This document shows, one piece after another, positions 1 to 9,246 of a stretch of DNA of 48,131 nucleotides. Both the position numbers and the translations under genes were made by a program. Source of the stretch: Nostoc sp. NMS7. Lineage in GTDB: Bacteria > Cyanobacteriota > Cyanobacteriia > Cyanobacteriales > Nostocaceae. The stretch spans positions 1 through 48,131 of the forward strand of contig NZ_JABXKJ010000169.1 of NCBI RefSeq assembly GCF_017115085.1, given 5' to 3'. The notes under the pieces are model-generated. The model was not told the DNA's origin. It did not search any database and worked only from the letters and a program-made list of their open reading frames with translations. Position 1 is the stretch's first letter, and each line of letters starts with the position of its first letter.

Positions 1-130
1 ATGTCAATAATTGCAATGCTTTTAGTAATTTTTTAATACAATTTTTAATATCCTTTTGAATTTGTAACTAATAATTTAGCATAACAAGTACTGAAGAACC
101 ATCAAATCACAGTGCCAACCCAGTCAGTGG

Positions 131-811
131 TTTGTTGAAAGTTTGCAAAAGCTTGATTTAATTCAGACTTTGTTCGAGTCAGCCCAATAGAGGGTATTAA
201 GTGAAAGCCCGGTGCGATCGCTCAGATACAGCACTTCCGGCGGCTATGAGGTACATCCTCAAAACTGAAAGCTATGATAGGAGAGGGGCAAGAGGAAAAT
301 CGTATTGCATAATAGCCGGAAGCGCTGTATTCTTGGGTAAAATGCTTGCCCCAAGTCTCCTCAGATTCTGCTTGCTGTTTTGCAGCTTGAAATTGCTGCC
401 ACCCTTGAGGTGATAGGATCACCCCTCGAACCCGCCCATGAGAGGAACTACCGTTCCTAGATTTGGCCACATTGGAATCCATAGGCAAGTCACCACTAAT
501 AAAGGGCAGAGCGAGTCCTTTCCTACAGTTCTGCTAAAGCGCTACGGGTAACTTCGCTCTTTGCAGATAAATTAGTAAATTATTTCCCTTCTTACTGAAG
601 ACTATCAGGTTTAACCAAGTCATATCACTTCTCGTCACTATTTCACTGTCAAGATATGCCTATGGGAATAGGAAGATTAAATAGTATCTTAACTCAACGA
701 ACTGGAGTGGTCTAATTTGAATTAAAGTTGAAGAATGAAGAAAACAAGCCGCTGAACTGACTCGAACAAAGTCTGTAAATCAAGTAAGACTTTTGCAAAT
801 AATCAACAAAT
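131..811. repeat. segment bounded by a ~50-bp inverted repeat
   Basis: Bases 131-182 and 757-811 are imperfect inverted copies of each other. Both carry TTTGTTGA, TTTGCAAAAG, CTTGATTTA and CAGACTTTGTTCGAGTCAG in the same order when one is reverse-complemented. They enclose about 570 bp that includes a 105-bp MITE-like element and no convincing gene. The arrangement looks like a non-autonomous element or two inverted copies of one element end. Confidence 0.55.
226..330 (+). repeat. 105-bp MITE-like element, copy A
   Basis: The ends are 16-bp terminal inverted repeats with one mismatch (left ATACAGCACTTCCGGC, right the complement of ATACAGCGCTTCCGGC). A second copy of exactly the same length lies inverted at 10396-10500, roughly nine bases in ten identical. 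The TA near each outer edge would fit a TA target duplication, but this is not proven. Short ORFs over it are not treated as genes. Confidence 0.75.
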
Positions 812-838
812 AAGTAAGGATTTTAGACTACAAAAATC
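331..838. other. non-coding stretch
   Basis: Apart from the right arm of the inverted repeat (757-811) no gene, RNA or operator is recognisable. Short open frames here have neither ribosome sites nor family features. Confidence 0.4.
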
Positions 839-1018
839 ATGTTTCAATTCGAGAAATAACTTAGTGCATTAGCACTTTTAACGATTACTTCGGTTGGTGG
901 AACTATGTTAACCGTTGCAAATGTATTTGCTCAAACTCAACCATCAGGAGTTGTAAAAGATGTAACTCTGTGGGCTGCGGATTTAATTAAAGACCAAGGT
1001 TGCGTTTTACAACTTTGA
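839..1018 (+). pseudogene. secreted-protein N-terminal remnant
   Basis: From ATG 839 the frame encodes MFQFEK, a TAA stop, then a hydrophobic signal-peptide-like stretch (LSALALLTITSVGG) ending in an AxA-type site (NVFAQ) and about 25 mature residues. It then runs into the 3' end of the oppositely oriented oxidoreductase fragment. The early stop and the abrupt end suggest a truncated exported protein. The family is not recognised. Confidence 0.35.
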
Positions 1019-1636
1019 AAACAGCATATTTAACCCTTCGGTCATCGTGGGATGAGTCAAAACGCCATCACGCAGAACGGTGTAAGGCATCTGAGCTTGC
1101 ATCACCATCTGCACCGTCGAAATCACTTCTCCCGCTTCATGACACAACAGGGAACACCCTAAAATCCGACCTGTCTTGGTATCCACGATCGCCTTCATCA
1201 GTCCATCAGTTTGACCAAGAGTTTTTGCTCTAGGAATCGCTGAGGCATCCAGTTTTGCCACGCGGATGGCATACCCTTGTTGCTGTGCTTCGGTTTCGGT
1301 CAGACCCACATGAGCCAGTTCGGGATCAATGAACAGACAGGATGGAATCAAGCGATCGCACGTGCTGCGGTTGCCACCATCAATCAGATTCGCTTTGATA
1401 ATTCGGTAATCGTCGAGCGAGACATGAGTATATTGCAGTCCTCCATTGATGTCGCCTAACGCCCAAATCCCCGGTATGTTTGTTTCCAGGCGATCGTTGA
1501 CTACAATAAACCCGTGGTCATAAGTTACCACACCAGCAGCGGCTAAATTTAAGCTATCAGTGGTTGGCGCACGACCGATAGCGACGAGCAAATATGAACC
1601 TTGGAGGCTAAGGGAGCGATCCAGGGCGAACGCATC
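1007..1636 (-). pseudogene. FAD-dependent pyridine nucleotide-disulfide oxidoreductase, C-terminal half
   Basis: The frame reads LLVAIGRAPTT, then the second FAD-contacting motif GIWALGDINGG, then the dimerisation domain ending THPTMTEGLNMLF. This is the C-terminal half of the mercuric-reductase/dihydrolipoamide-dehydrogenase-like family, about 200 of an expected 450 or so residues. The N-terminal FAD site and redox-active disulfide are absent. The frame continues upstream of the TTG at 1591 without a start and meets a stop at 1637-1639, so this is a 5'-truncated remnant. The C-terminus looks natural. No function is expected. Confidence 0.7.
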
Positions 1637-1798
1637 TTATTTACTAATAAAAACTAAAAAAGATTTGAAAATGACATAGATAATCCTAGAAGTTGCTACA
1701 ATTATAAATAAAATAAATCCCTAAAACTTCAACAGTATAGATTAGCTTATCTTTTGAAAAATCACTATATATTAATATTAAAAAAACTCATTGAGCGG

Positions 1799-1842
1799 TG
1801 CAGAAAAGTATACTTTTACTCCAGAAAAGTGAAACTTTCACC
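1799..1842. promoter_or_regulatory. two adjacent dyad sequences
   Basis: AAAAGTATACTTTT (1804-1817) is a perfect 14-bp palindrome. Seven to ten bases on, GTGAAACTTTCAC (about 1829-1841) is a second dyad with a one-base centre, and both are preceded by CAGAAAAG. They sit just outside the IS66 left end. They may be an operator orphaned by the insertion or part of an older repeat; no gene is clearly served. Confidence 0.25.
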
Positions 1843-1852
1843 TAAAAATTTA

Positions 1853-3396
1853 GTAAGGATTCAGGTCTAATATTGGGGAAGCAAAGAAGGGCGAGACAGA
1901 TGACTATTAGAAGCAGCAATTAGAGCTTGTACAAAAAAATCAATCACAGATTGATCTTGAGGATGACAGGTTTGCACTACCGTCAACAAATTGGCAGTGT
2001 GTTGAAACCGCTCCATTGAACGGGAACCACCACTCACCTTACGTTTTGTCACAGCCAAACGTAGCGATCGTTCAGCCTGATTGTTATTAGGGGGGACTTC
2101 AGGATTTTCAAGAAAATACCACCATTGAGAAGCTTTATCCCGTAAAGAACGTAAAAGCTGGCCGGCTTTTGCTCCTGCCTTGTCAATCCACTGATTGAGC
2201 GTTTGTTGTAACTTAGATTTAAATTGATTTACCCAGTCGTTGTAACTGGTGGAGTCAAGAGTTTCAAACCATTGAGCGTAATTTTTAAAGGCTTCATCAA
2301 TTAAATCAACAAAAACTTCCCCAATAGCCTGGTTGTGAAGACCTGGAAGTTGAATTAATTTTTTAAAGTGGCGGCGTGGATGAGCCAAACATTTCTGTTG
2401 GGCAAAAACTGGATAGCCATTGTAAACACTAAAATCGTCGGAAGAGATTACACCTTGATATTGAGTGCCTAAAATTGCTTCTAATTCTGCTCTAGAACGA
2501 GTATCAGCCGCAGTAAACAGGCAGAACTCAGAATTGGCAACTACCCACAGCCATTCTTTGACTCCTTTAACTGACCAAGGTGTTTCATCCACATGAATGT
2601 TAGGTTGTGTCTGTTTTACCCAACTACTTAACTCAATAATGCTCGGTTCAATCGCTTGAGTAACTCGTTCATTAGTTGCGACTAAAGTTCCTAATCCAAT
2701 ATCAACTTGTCCCAATTCCCACAGCATTTCCTGCTGTTTTTCATAGGGCATGTGTGCATAATTATTCACCCAACCCAAAAATGCCTGTAAAGACACTCCT
2801 AAATCTTGTCCAGGGATGATCTCTTGTGGCCAGGAGGCTGTTTGTACATTTCCACAGCACCCACATACGCACGTATAGCGTTGATACTCCACTATTTCAA
2901 TAGGACGTTCCACTAATTGCGCTACAGACTGTTTTTCTACTTTTACTGCCTCATGACCAAATGCTTTTTGACCACAGTAAACACAATCCTCTGGACGTAA
3001 GATTTCATAACGATCTACTTTGCCAAAACCCTTACGAGTTCTCCCTGTATGTCCTGGCTGCCCACCTGGTTTTCTTTTTGGATGATTCGATTCAGATGGC
3101 GGTGCTTGTTTGTTTTCGGTCTTAAAGAGAATGTCACTAGATGGCGGTTTCGATGAGGTTTTGCTGTCTGAATCTCTGTTGGCTTTTAAACGTTCTACTT
3201 CAAGCTGTAGTTCTACAATTATTTTCTGTAACTCACGTATTACTTTGCTCTGCTCAATGATAATATCCACCAGTTCTTCTTTGGACAACTGGCTCAAACT
3301 TTCTCTGTCTACTTCTTGAGGCAGGTTTTGGTTCATAGAAGTGATACTCTTCCTCAAGTGTCACCTTTGTCAAGACTCTGCTACCTGAATCCTTAC
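1853..3396 (-). mobile_element. IS66-family insertion sequence (single-ORF type)
   Basis: GTAAGGATTCAGGT at 1853-1866 is repeated perfectly inverted at 3383-3396, giving 14-bp ends that start with the GTAA typical of IS66. The element is 1544 bp and carries only the tnpC-like transposase, with no tnpA/tnpB, as in the ISBst12 subgroup. IS66 elements usually make 8-bp duplications, but the flanks here (AAAATTTA and AAATCTTT) do not match. The element has therefore probably suffered an adjacent deletion or recombination since insertion. Confidence 0.85.
1867..3336 (-). CDS. IS66 family transposase (TnpC-like)
   Basis: This 489-residue transposase has an N-terminal leucine-rich coiled coil, then a linker rich in Lys, Ser and Pro (about residues 55-90). 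A zinc-finger-like region with two CxxC-type pairs (CVYCG and CVCGCCG) follows. The DDE catalytic core shows the Asp in HVDETPW, the Asp in ISSDDFSVYNG and the Glu in NNNQAERSLRLAV. ATG 3336 is preferred over the upstream TTG 3357 because GAGGAAGA lies a little upstream and family members start near MNQNL. The frame is intact, so the element may still be active. Confidence 0.85.
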   Translation of the reverse strand: MNQNLPQEVDRESLSQLSKEELVDIIIEQSKVIRELQKIIVELQLEVERLKANRDSDSKTSSKPPSSDILFKTENKQAPPSESNHPKRKPGGQPGHTGRTRKGFGKVDRYEILRPEDCVYCGQKAFGHEAVKVEKQSVAQLVERPIEIVEYQRYTCVCGCCGNVQTASWPQEIIPGQDLGVSLQAFLGWVNNYAHMPYEKQQEMLWELGQVDIGLGTLVATNERVTQAIEPSIIELSSWVKQTQPNIHVDETPWSVKGVKEWLWVVANSEFCLFTAADTRSRAELEAILGTQYQGVISSDDFSVYNGYPVFAQQKCLAHPRRHFKKLIQLPGLHNQAIGEVFVDLIDEAFKNYAQWFETLDSTSYNDWVNQFKSKLQQTLNQWIDKAGAKAGQLLRSLRDKASQWWYFLENPEVPPNNNQAERSLRLAVTKRKVSGGSRSMERFQHTANLLTVVQTCHPQDQSVIDFFVQALIAASNSHLSRPSLLPQY

Positions 3397-3747
3397 AAAT
3401 CTTTGATAATTCTTAACTTGTTCTAAAACAGCATCTAAAGCAGCAGGTTGATTAGGAATTAATTTAAATGCTTCAAGCCATGTTTTTAAACCAAATCCCC
3501 TTTTCCGTTCTTCGGGTTTAACAATATAAATCCCAATAAAATTAAATTTATTACTATATCGCACTACAGAAATACAACTAATAGGTTGACCGTTTAATTC
3601 TCCAATTAAAAAACCGCCTGGGTCGGCACTATAAAAATTGTCAACATCATCAATGCCCAGATTCCAACCCTCAGAAGCAGCCCAACTTAAGGCAATTTTT
3701 AGATCATCTTTAGTCATGGAACGAACTCGAAAATTATCTTCTGTCAT
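3370..3747 (-). pseudogene. GNAT family N-acetyltransferase, truncated by the IS66 element
   Basis: The N-terminal 118 or so residues are a GNAT fold: a beta strand FRVRSMTKDD, then GGFLIGELNGQPISCISVVRY, and the acetyl-CoA loop ERKRGFGLKTW. After VKNYQRF the frame runs into the inverted repeat of the IS66 element at 3396 and gains a few foreign residues before stopping. The family usually has about 130-280 residues, so the substrate-binding C-terminal part is missing. The other half is not found on the far side of the IS. Probably non-functional. Confidence 0.7.
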
Positions 3748-3813
3748 AGTTATTTTTTACTCCTATAAACCTGTCAGATTTATTGTGATGTAATATGAAG
3801 ATGGAGCATAGAG

Positions 3814-4026
3814 TTGCGCGTATTCACCTTGATGGAGTTCGTAGTACGGCAAGCTCTCCAGAAAACTCAACAATCTTTGCCTGGTCTTTATGATGGTAAT
3901 CCAAACCGAAAAACCCATCGCCCATCTGCTGAGAAAATGCTTCAGGCTTTTTGTAATTTAACTCTCTATTTCCTGACTGATTGTACCATTTTTATCACGC
4001 CTCTGTCTGACTGGAGTTTAGACTAA
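3814..4026 (+). pseudogene. transposase C-terminal remnant
   Basis: The 70-residue frame starting LRVFTLMEFVVRQALQ resembles the C-terminal end of cyanobacterial IS1634/IS4-like transposases, including the tail SAEKMLQAFCNLTLYF. A stop lies just upstream and no catalytic residues remain. Confidence 0.5.
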
Positions 4027-4103
4027 GCTATGCAAAATAGAACTCTTGCAAAAGTGTTTTGTGGTATTATAAAAGGTTTGACCAATTGCGAGCAGGACTT
4101 TGA

Positions 4104-4343
4104 TTGACAGTGAAAATAGGAAAAGCCAAACAGCTGACTTCAAATAAATTTAAGCGTATGACAGGAGTAAGTCGTCGAACCTTTGAACTAATGGTTGGGG
4201 TAGTCAAAACTGATGAGCAAAAGAAAAAGAAACCAGGTCGTCGTCCTAAATTAATTATTGAAGACCAAGTTTTAATGGTTCTTCAATATTGGAGAGAATA
4301 CCGCACTTATTCACTGAAACCAGATTTGCTGCTAATTTTTTAA
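4104..4343 (+). pseudogene. IS5-type transposase, N-terminal remnant
   Basis: The frame contains NKFKRMTGVSRRTFELM and a basic stretch KKKKPGRRPKL, followed by VLMVLQYWREYRTY. This is the N-terminal helix-turn-helix part of IS5/IS1031-like cyanobacterial transposases. Homology ends at the YRTY position, where the frame is replaced by a short repeat. The DDE domain is absent. Confidence 0.6.
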
Positions 4344-4561
4344 AATTAGCGGTAAGCGTTCGCGGAGCGTCTCTAAGAGTTGCCATGCCTATTTTAATTG
4401 CCAAATCTCAAATTAAAATAACCAAAAATTGTACCACAAAATATTTATGCAATAATTCTTCTTGTTACGGATTTAGACTTGAAATATAACGAGTTTCTTT
4501 TTTCTCTACAATTTTTGTCCTGTACTTAGATTCTGTCCTTAACCAGTTTTTGCAACACAAC

Positions 4562-4612
4562 CTTTAAATTGGTATAAGTTGTATGAGTTCTACTAAAACC
4601 TTCAAAAGGTAG
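4562..4612 (+). promoter_or_regulatory. dyad motif, copy 1 (candidate promoter/operator)
   Basis: GTATAAGTTGTATGA at 4572-4586 is followed by TACTAAAAC (4591-4599) and TTCAAAAGGTAGAGG. The same ordered blocks lie about 150 bp upstream of the coiled-coil gene at 39804, and here they precede a decayed paralogue of that gene (ATG 4743). The conservation of promoter plus gene start in both places indicates a duplicated regulatory unit. Confidence 0.5.
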
Positions 4613-4742
4613 AGGTCATCTTGAACAAGTTTTGCAACCATTTAATCAAAGGTAGAAGCAATCCAAGCTGAGATATAATCGAAACTCGACCAGGATAGAG
4701 CTAAACTTGAGAACCTCAATATACTTGACTAGAGAAATCATC

Positions 4743-4817
4743 ATGAGTACTGCGATTGACAACTTCACTAAAAAGCTTTATGCCCGACGCGATGTGCCCA
4801 ACAAAACGTTAATGTAA
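4743..4817 (+). pseudogene. 5' remnant of a paralogue of the coiled-coil stress protein
   Basis: The frame starts MSTAIDNFTKKLY, matching MNTAIDNFTKNLH, the start of the intact gene at 39379-39804. After about 14 residues the match ends where an IS6-type transposase fragment begins, and a stop follows at 4815. The upstream region shares the dyad motif with the intact copy. It is a clear truncated duplicate. Confidence 0.6.
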
Positions 4818-4955
4818 GTTTTGTCCACTCGTCAAGAGTCGTTCGTTGATTGCAGATGAGGATGAATCTGCTTATCCAGTTCAGGCGCATATTTCAACAC
4901 CCATCGATTAATTGTGGCATGATCCACCTTAATGCCTCGCTCTCTCATCATTTCC
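4799..4955 (-). pseudogene. IS6/IS240-type transposase fragment
   Basis: The minus strand encodes EMMRERGIKVDHATINRW followed by VLKYAPELDKQIHPHL, a stop, then RVDKTYINV. This is the segment around the first catalytic Asp of IS6-family transposases (usual pattern EMMxERGxxVDHxTINRW and WRMDETYIKV). Only about 50 codons survive. Confidence 0.65.
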
Positions 4956-5248
4956 TATTTTGTCTGGCTTTTATGTAGAGGCGCGACTAGCAGCAAAATT
5001 TCATTCTGATGCGATCACGAAACAGCGGAGATTTTTAACAGATACAATTGTTCTGACTACAAAGATGTACTTGAAGAATATGACCGCAACAGAACAAGCC
5101 GAACAACACCTCTGCGTCCGATCGCAGTTCCGACATGATATGTCAGCCTAATGATCTCACAATTGCTCAAGGCTACTATTCTATTAGAGTCTAAGAGGCA
5201 GGCGGTACAGGCAAATCTTAGCAATTAGTAAGTGTTGAGCAAAGGCAC

Positions 5249-5560
5249 TTATTTCCGATTCAGATAGAACAGGTCATAAAGAGCGATAGAGAAAAAAGTA
5301 GCCCGTCAGCAACCAAAGAAATAAAACCGAAAGAGAAACGTCAGTGTGGGCGACCAAAAGGAAGTAAAAACAAGAATAAAACCCAGGTACTTCTCACATC
5401 TGAATTACTCAGAATTCAGAAGATGATTAAGTCGCTATTTAAGTTATTAGCTAAATTTATCACTCTTACTTAGTGTTAAATGGACACTTTACTAACAATA
5501 ATGCTTTGCAGATGGTTCGGCAGTTTATTATGTCAAAAGTAAAAATTAAATATTTAAATA
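5249..5560 (+). pseudogene. transposase remnant (IS4-like, GRPKGSKN type)
   Basis: The frame reads IEQVIKSDREKSSPSATKEI and then CGRPKGSKNKNKTQVLL. After a one-base frameshift near 5462 it continues YLVLNGHFTNNNALQMVRQ. These match a common family of cyanobacterial DDE transposases. The frameshift and missing ends mark it as dead. Confidence 0.55.
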
Positions 5561-5829
5561 CTTGTATTACGATTCAGAAATATCTGAATCAGCAACTTTT
5601 TAAAGAATCAACATTGTTAAATTTTTGAAAGGCTTGGCATGATTACAAAATTCGACAGAAGCTACAAAAAGCTGAGATAATGACACGATTAAGCTATTAA
5701 AAAAATCCTACAAATATGACACAATTATCCTATTAGAGGGATGTTTACAGTTAGAAAATGAGGTTAAATAATAGTAAATCAACCAAAAAATAAGTTTTTA
5801 ACAGCAAAACTCAATCAGGAGAATAATTT

Positions 5830-5997
5830 ATGTCTATCTCAAAAATACTGAAATCAATTATAAATGGGGCTATGCAAGTAATCTCCTATATTTTAGGTGC
5901 AGTCAGTAGAATTTTTGGACCTAGAGATGATGATTACCCAGCAACAGGAGTTCAACCTTTTGAAGGTGATATTGCTAATAATAAAGATGGGTATTGA
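5830..5997 (+). CDS. small hypothetical protein, 55 aa
   Basis: The start ATG is preceded by CAGGAGAATAATTT, a strong ribosome-binding site. The protein has an amphipathic or hydrophobic N-terminal half (residues 1-30, ILKSII...VISYILGAVSRIFG) and an acidic tail with DDDYPATGVQPFEGD. I recall short cyanobacterial proteins ending in a similar YPxTGVQPFEG tail but cannot name a function. Membrane association is plausible from the N-terminus. It stands alone in an IS-rich region but has a clean frame and RBS. Confidence 0.6.
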   Translation: MSISKILKSIINGAMQVISYILGAVSRIFGPRDDDYPATGVQPFEGDIANNKDGY

Positions 5998-6091
5998 GCG
6001 TACATAGGCATACTGAATTCGGAATATTCAAATAATCTTAGATGCGTTTGCACTGGAGCCTGACCTCCTTACACTGTACTTGGAGAAACTA

Positions 6092-6487
6092 ATGAGACAC
6101 TTTACCCTGTTTACTTTTCTGTATCTAGCAGCAGGAGTTTGCCTAACAGCGCTCGCACTTGGGCATCCTAACATCGCTCAAAACCTTAAAATAACCCTGC
6201 TAGTTAATGCTGGAGTGTTATACCTTGCCTCTGTCCTCAGTACCTTTCGATTTTGGCATCAAAGCGTACTACGGAACCAAGCAAGACTCCGCGATAAACC
6301 TGCTTGGCAACGGAATTTTATCACGATCGCACCAATGCTTATCATTGCATTGACCCTTGTTACAGACATCCCCGACCTGGTGAATCACAACTGGGCCACC
6401 GAGACGATCGCCGGAGCATCTGTAGGGCTACTGCTCATACTCGTAAGTGCAGAACAACTCTTTATTAGAAGCCAAATTCGGCAATAA
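6092..6487 (+). CDS. hypothetical membrane protein, 131 aa
   Basis: Four hydrophobic segments are visible: residues about 4-25 (LFTFLYLAAGVCLTALAL), 35-55, 80-98 and 108-125. A basic loop (RNQARLRDKPAWQRN) between the second and third is probably cytoplasmic. ATG 6092 is chosen because GGAGA lies seven bases upstream. The gene is isolated between transposase remnants. The family is not recognised. Confidence 0.65.
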   Translation: MRHFTLFTFLYLAAGVCLTALALGHPNIAQNLKITLLVNAGVLYLASVLSTFRFWHQSVLRNQARLRDKPAWQRNFITIAPMLIIALTLVTDIPDLVNHNWATETIAGASVGLLLILVSAEQLFIRSQIRQ

Positions 6488-6663
6488 TCCTGATTACTAG
6501 ACAGCCAGCACAGGTCGAGCGATAGGCTTTATGCTTAAGCTGCGCTTATCGCAATCAGGCGGGTACTTAGTCCTTCTTCTAGCAAAGACGCTGCGCTCCC
6601 GCTTGCTTGCCACTTGTGAGAGGTTAAAATAAAGCGCATTTTGTCAACAAGTTAATCGATATC

Positions 6664-6888
6664 ATGACCATTGCCGTATGTGCGGTAATTTGTGGGGCAG
6701 ATGGATGGGTAGCAATAGAAACTTATGGTTGTGCGAAGTATGAATGGTTACAAACATTTTTAGAGTTGCCAAATGGCATTCCGTCTCATGATACTTTTGC
6801 GCGAGTATTTGCACAAATAAATCCTCGACAGTTTTAAGAATGTTTTCTTTGTTGGATGAAATCAATACAGAAGATAACTGAAATTACC
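6664..6888 (+). pseudogene. ISAs1-family transposase, N-terminal remnant
   Basis: MTIAVCAVICGADGWVAIET followed by ELPNGIPSHDTFARVFAQIN is the conserved N-terminal domain of ISAs1 transposases. The frame stops at NPRQF and continues in another frame (CWMKSIQKITEITKQ) for a short way. The catalytic core is absent. Confidence 0.7.
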
Positions 6889-6913
6889 AAACAGTGTTAA
6901 GTTCGCAATACTT

Positions 6914-7050
6914 AATTTTGAACGAGTTTGGATAGCTGATGGGTCTACATTAGAAGCCTTATTCCGCTTTTCTATAAAGCCTAGAACACCTGAAAACAGG
7001 GTAACTAGCAGGGAAGATTTGTACGGTTATTGATTTGGTTAACGGGACTT
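6914..7050 (+). pseudogene. IS4-type transposase fragment (central)
   Basis: FERVWIADGSTLEALFR carries the catalytic-type Asp of an IS4-like transposase. A degraded GKICTVIDLVNG follows. The C-terminal part of a similar protein appears at 7661-8108, separated by an IS630 remnant, so the original element was probably broken by insertion. Confidence 0.5.
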
Positions 7051-7292
7051 AAACAAAACTGGAGATGAAAAAAGAGTATAATGCTTAACTAGCATAGCTT
7101 TCACATTAAAAAAAGCTCATGAAAGAAACTACCCCCGCAGCCATGCCCCAAGATGAGAAAGATGGTGTCAACGGTTTGATGATGTGTTTACTCATAAAGC
7201 TCAAAAAAGAGAGTTTAGGCATCCTCCACGGAGGATTATTGGGTGAAAGCGAGAGAAAAAATCTATTTTAGATTGCAGAAAACGCTATAGGG

Positions 7293-7657
7293 GTGAATTA
7301 CTATCAATTACACCACTTTTTAACTGAAGCACCTTGGTCTGATTCCAAGATAAATGAACGGCGCTTAGAGGTTATGAACAAGTGTAGTCAAACCAGGATT
7401 AGTAGAGGATTTAGTTTAATAATTAAAGTTTGCCAACCGAGCAATGGAAAATACATTGTGTTCGCTTTGCCCCCAATTGTCCAATACAAAATCCAATTGA
7501 AGATATCTGGTTACAAGCCAAAACATGGGTTAAACGTTTTTGTACTTTGGTTCCAACATTTTCTCATTTAAAGTGGATGTTTGAGTGGTTTATTAGACAC
7601 ACTACCTTTGATTTCGACACTTTACAGATGTACGGAGCTTATTCAAAAATCAAATAG
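7293..7657 (+). pseudogene. IS630-family transposase, C-terminal remnant
   Basis: Overlapping frames encode LPTEQWKIHCVRFAPNCPIQ then NPIEDIWLQAKTWVKRF, the Pro-rich DDE segment just before the catalytic Glu of IS630 transposases. The tail is FEWFIRHTTFDFDTLQMYG. A frameshift and loss of the N-terminus make it non-functional. Confidence 0.6.
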
Positions 7658-7660
7658 GAT

Positions 7661-8108
7661 TCCTATACTCTGGCAATTGTTGGGCTTTACGGTCAACGCT
7701 GGGATGTTGAACTAGATTTAAGACATTTAAAAACTACCTTGGGTATGGATATTCTGCGATGTAAAACACCCTCAATGGTACGTAAAGAAATTTACGTTTT
7801 TTTGCTTGCTTATAATCTACTTCGGAGTTTGATGTGGGATGCCAGAACTACTTACACTACTCCTCCATTACGCCTATCGTTGCAAGGTACTCGCCACCAT
7901 TTAATTAACTTTATTCCCTCTCTTATTAGCAGCAACTTCAACAAAATGCCTCCGAATTTATTGCACTTTGCTAAAAGTTATTGCTCACAAGGCTGTTCCT
8001 GAACGCCCAGGTCGCAGTGAACCACGAGTCCGTAAACGGCGTCCCAAAATTTACCCTTTAATGACCAAACCCCGGCATGAATTACGAAACCAATTGCAAA
8101 TTGCTTGA
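7661..8108 (+). pseudogene. IS4-type transposase, C-terminal part
   Basis: YGQRWDVELDLRHLKTTLGM holds the Y-R-E signature of IS4 transposases (the Glu follows RWDV). LRCKTPSMVRKEIYVFLLAY and LRSLMWDA follow. After a stop the reading continues in a second frame, RPGRSEPRVRKRRPKIYPLM, to the natural-looking end at 8108. At least one frameshift is present. Confidence 0.65.
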
Positions 8109-8318
8109 ACCACAAGGGTTTCGGCTTTTCTTAGTGCCATTCGTGCCATTCCATCATGATCCAATTAGCACAATACAAGGTTTGGTTAATCAACATCAGG
8201 AACTCCTGTCTATGCTTGAGTTTTAAGCTCTTAAATACTGATTAGACAGCCAGGGCACCAGACCGTGGTGGTCTTACCAGTCAAACATCGATAATCAAAT
8301 ACGAGTCCTACATATTGA

Positions 8319-8975
8319 TTAATTCAAAAAGACTGAACCATTTCGTTCAATTCTCATAGCACTTCTGCCTTGAGCCGCATTGGTTGCTTCCTTAAATCTA
8401 ACTTCTAAGCTTCCTGGCTCTGAAGAAGTAGTTTGTGGAGTCACTATCAACTGTCCGCCATCTTCTCGTTGAAATGTCACCGTTACTGGTGCCCTTAGAC
8501 CTTGCAATGTTACATCAGACTTACCTTGTAGCGATCGCGGTCCAGTATCGCCAATCACTTGGAAAGTTACATTAGCCGCAGTGTCATTTACCAACCTGAC
8601 ATCAAATTTACCATTAGTCAGTGCGATCGTTGCGCTAGGGGCTTGCCGTGGTGGTTGTGGTTGGTCGCTGGAAACTGCACCTGGTTCTGAAGCTTGATCG
8701 CTAACACCCAATCTTGTTTGCTCTGGTGATGAATTAGTAGGGGCGGGAAGAAGCTCTTGAGCATCTAGTCTTAGTGTTAGCGCATTAGGAGGACATCCCG
8801 GCGGCACCACAACCTGACTATTATGTGGTTCTTCGTAGAAAATACTAGGGCAGGGGTTAATTTTGGGAGGAGATTGTTGTGCTAATGCTGGAGAAATTGC
8901 TGGCGCACTAATCAGTAATCCTCCAAAAATAGCACTAAATAGTTGAGCAAACTTGCGAAAATTTTGAGACTTCAT
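8319..8975 (-). CDS. secreted hypothetical protein, 218 aa
   Basis: An N-terminal signal peptide is clear (basic KSQNFRK, hydrophobic SAIFGGLLISAPAISP, ALAQ cleavage site about residue 33). The mature part has a Pro/Ser/Gln-rich linker (about residues 75-115). A C-terminal segment rich in beta-type residues (ATIALTNGKFDVRLVND, then APVTVTFQREDGGQL) resembles a small periplasmic beta domain. AGGAGT upstream supports the ATG. No known family is assigned. Confidence 0.7.
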   Translation of the reverse strand: MKSQNFRKFAQLFSAIFGGLLISAPAISPALAQQSPPKINPCPSIFYEEPHNSQVVVPPGCPPNALTLRLDAQELLPAPTNSSPEQTRLGVSDQASEPGAVSSDQPQPPRQAPSATIALTNGKFDVRLVNDTAANVTFQVIGDTGPRSLQGKSDVTLQGLRAPVTVTFQREDGGQLIVTPQTTSSEPGSLEVRFKEATNAAQGRSAMRIERNGSVFLN

Positions 8976-9246
8976 ATTCTTTTTTGACTCCTAGAAAACT
9001 TCAATTTTTTTCTTAGATGAATGATTTTTCAAGCAGTAGATTAAATTAGGGATTATTATTCGTTGAATACATTTAAAATGTAACAACCCATTCGATTTTT
9101 CGTATCTAGCTAAGGAAGCGGAAATAATCTGAAAAAATAAATATATTTCATTCTTAAGACTGAAAATCTCAATGACAAGTTCTTAGAATCCTCCGACTTG
9201 AGTCGTAGGGTGGATGTCAAGCTAATTAGATACTTACTAAATAAGC

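Noticed and set aside
1845..3404. 8-bp target duplication of the IS66 element
   Set aside because: The flanking octamers AAAATTTA and AAATCTTT do not match.
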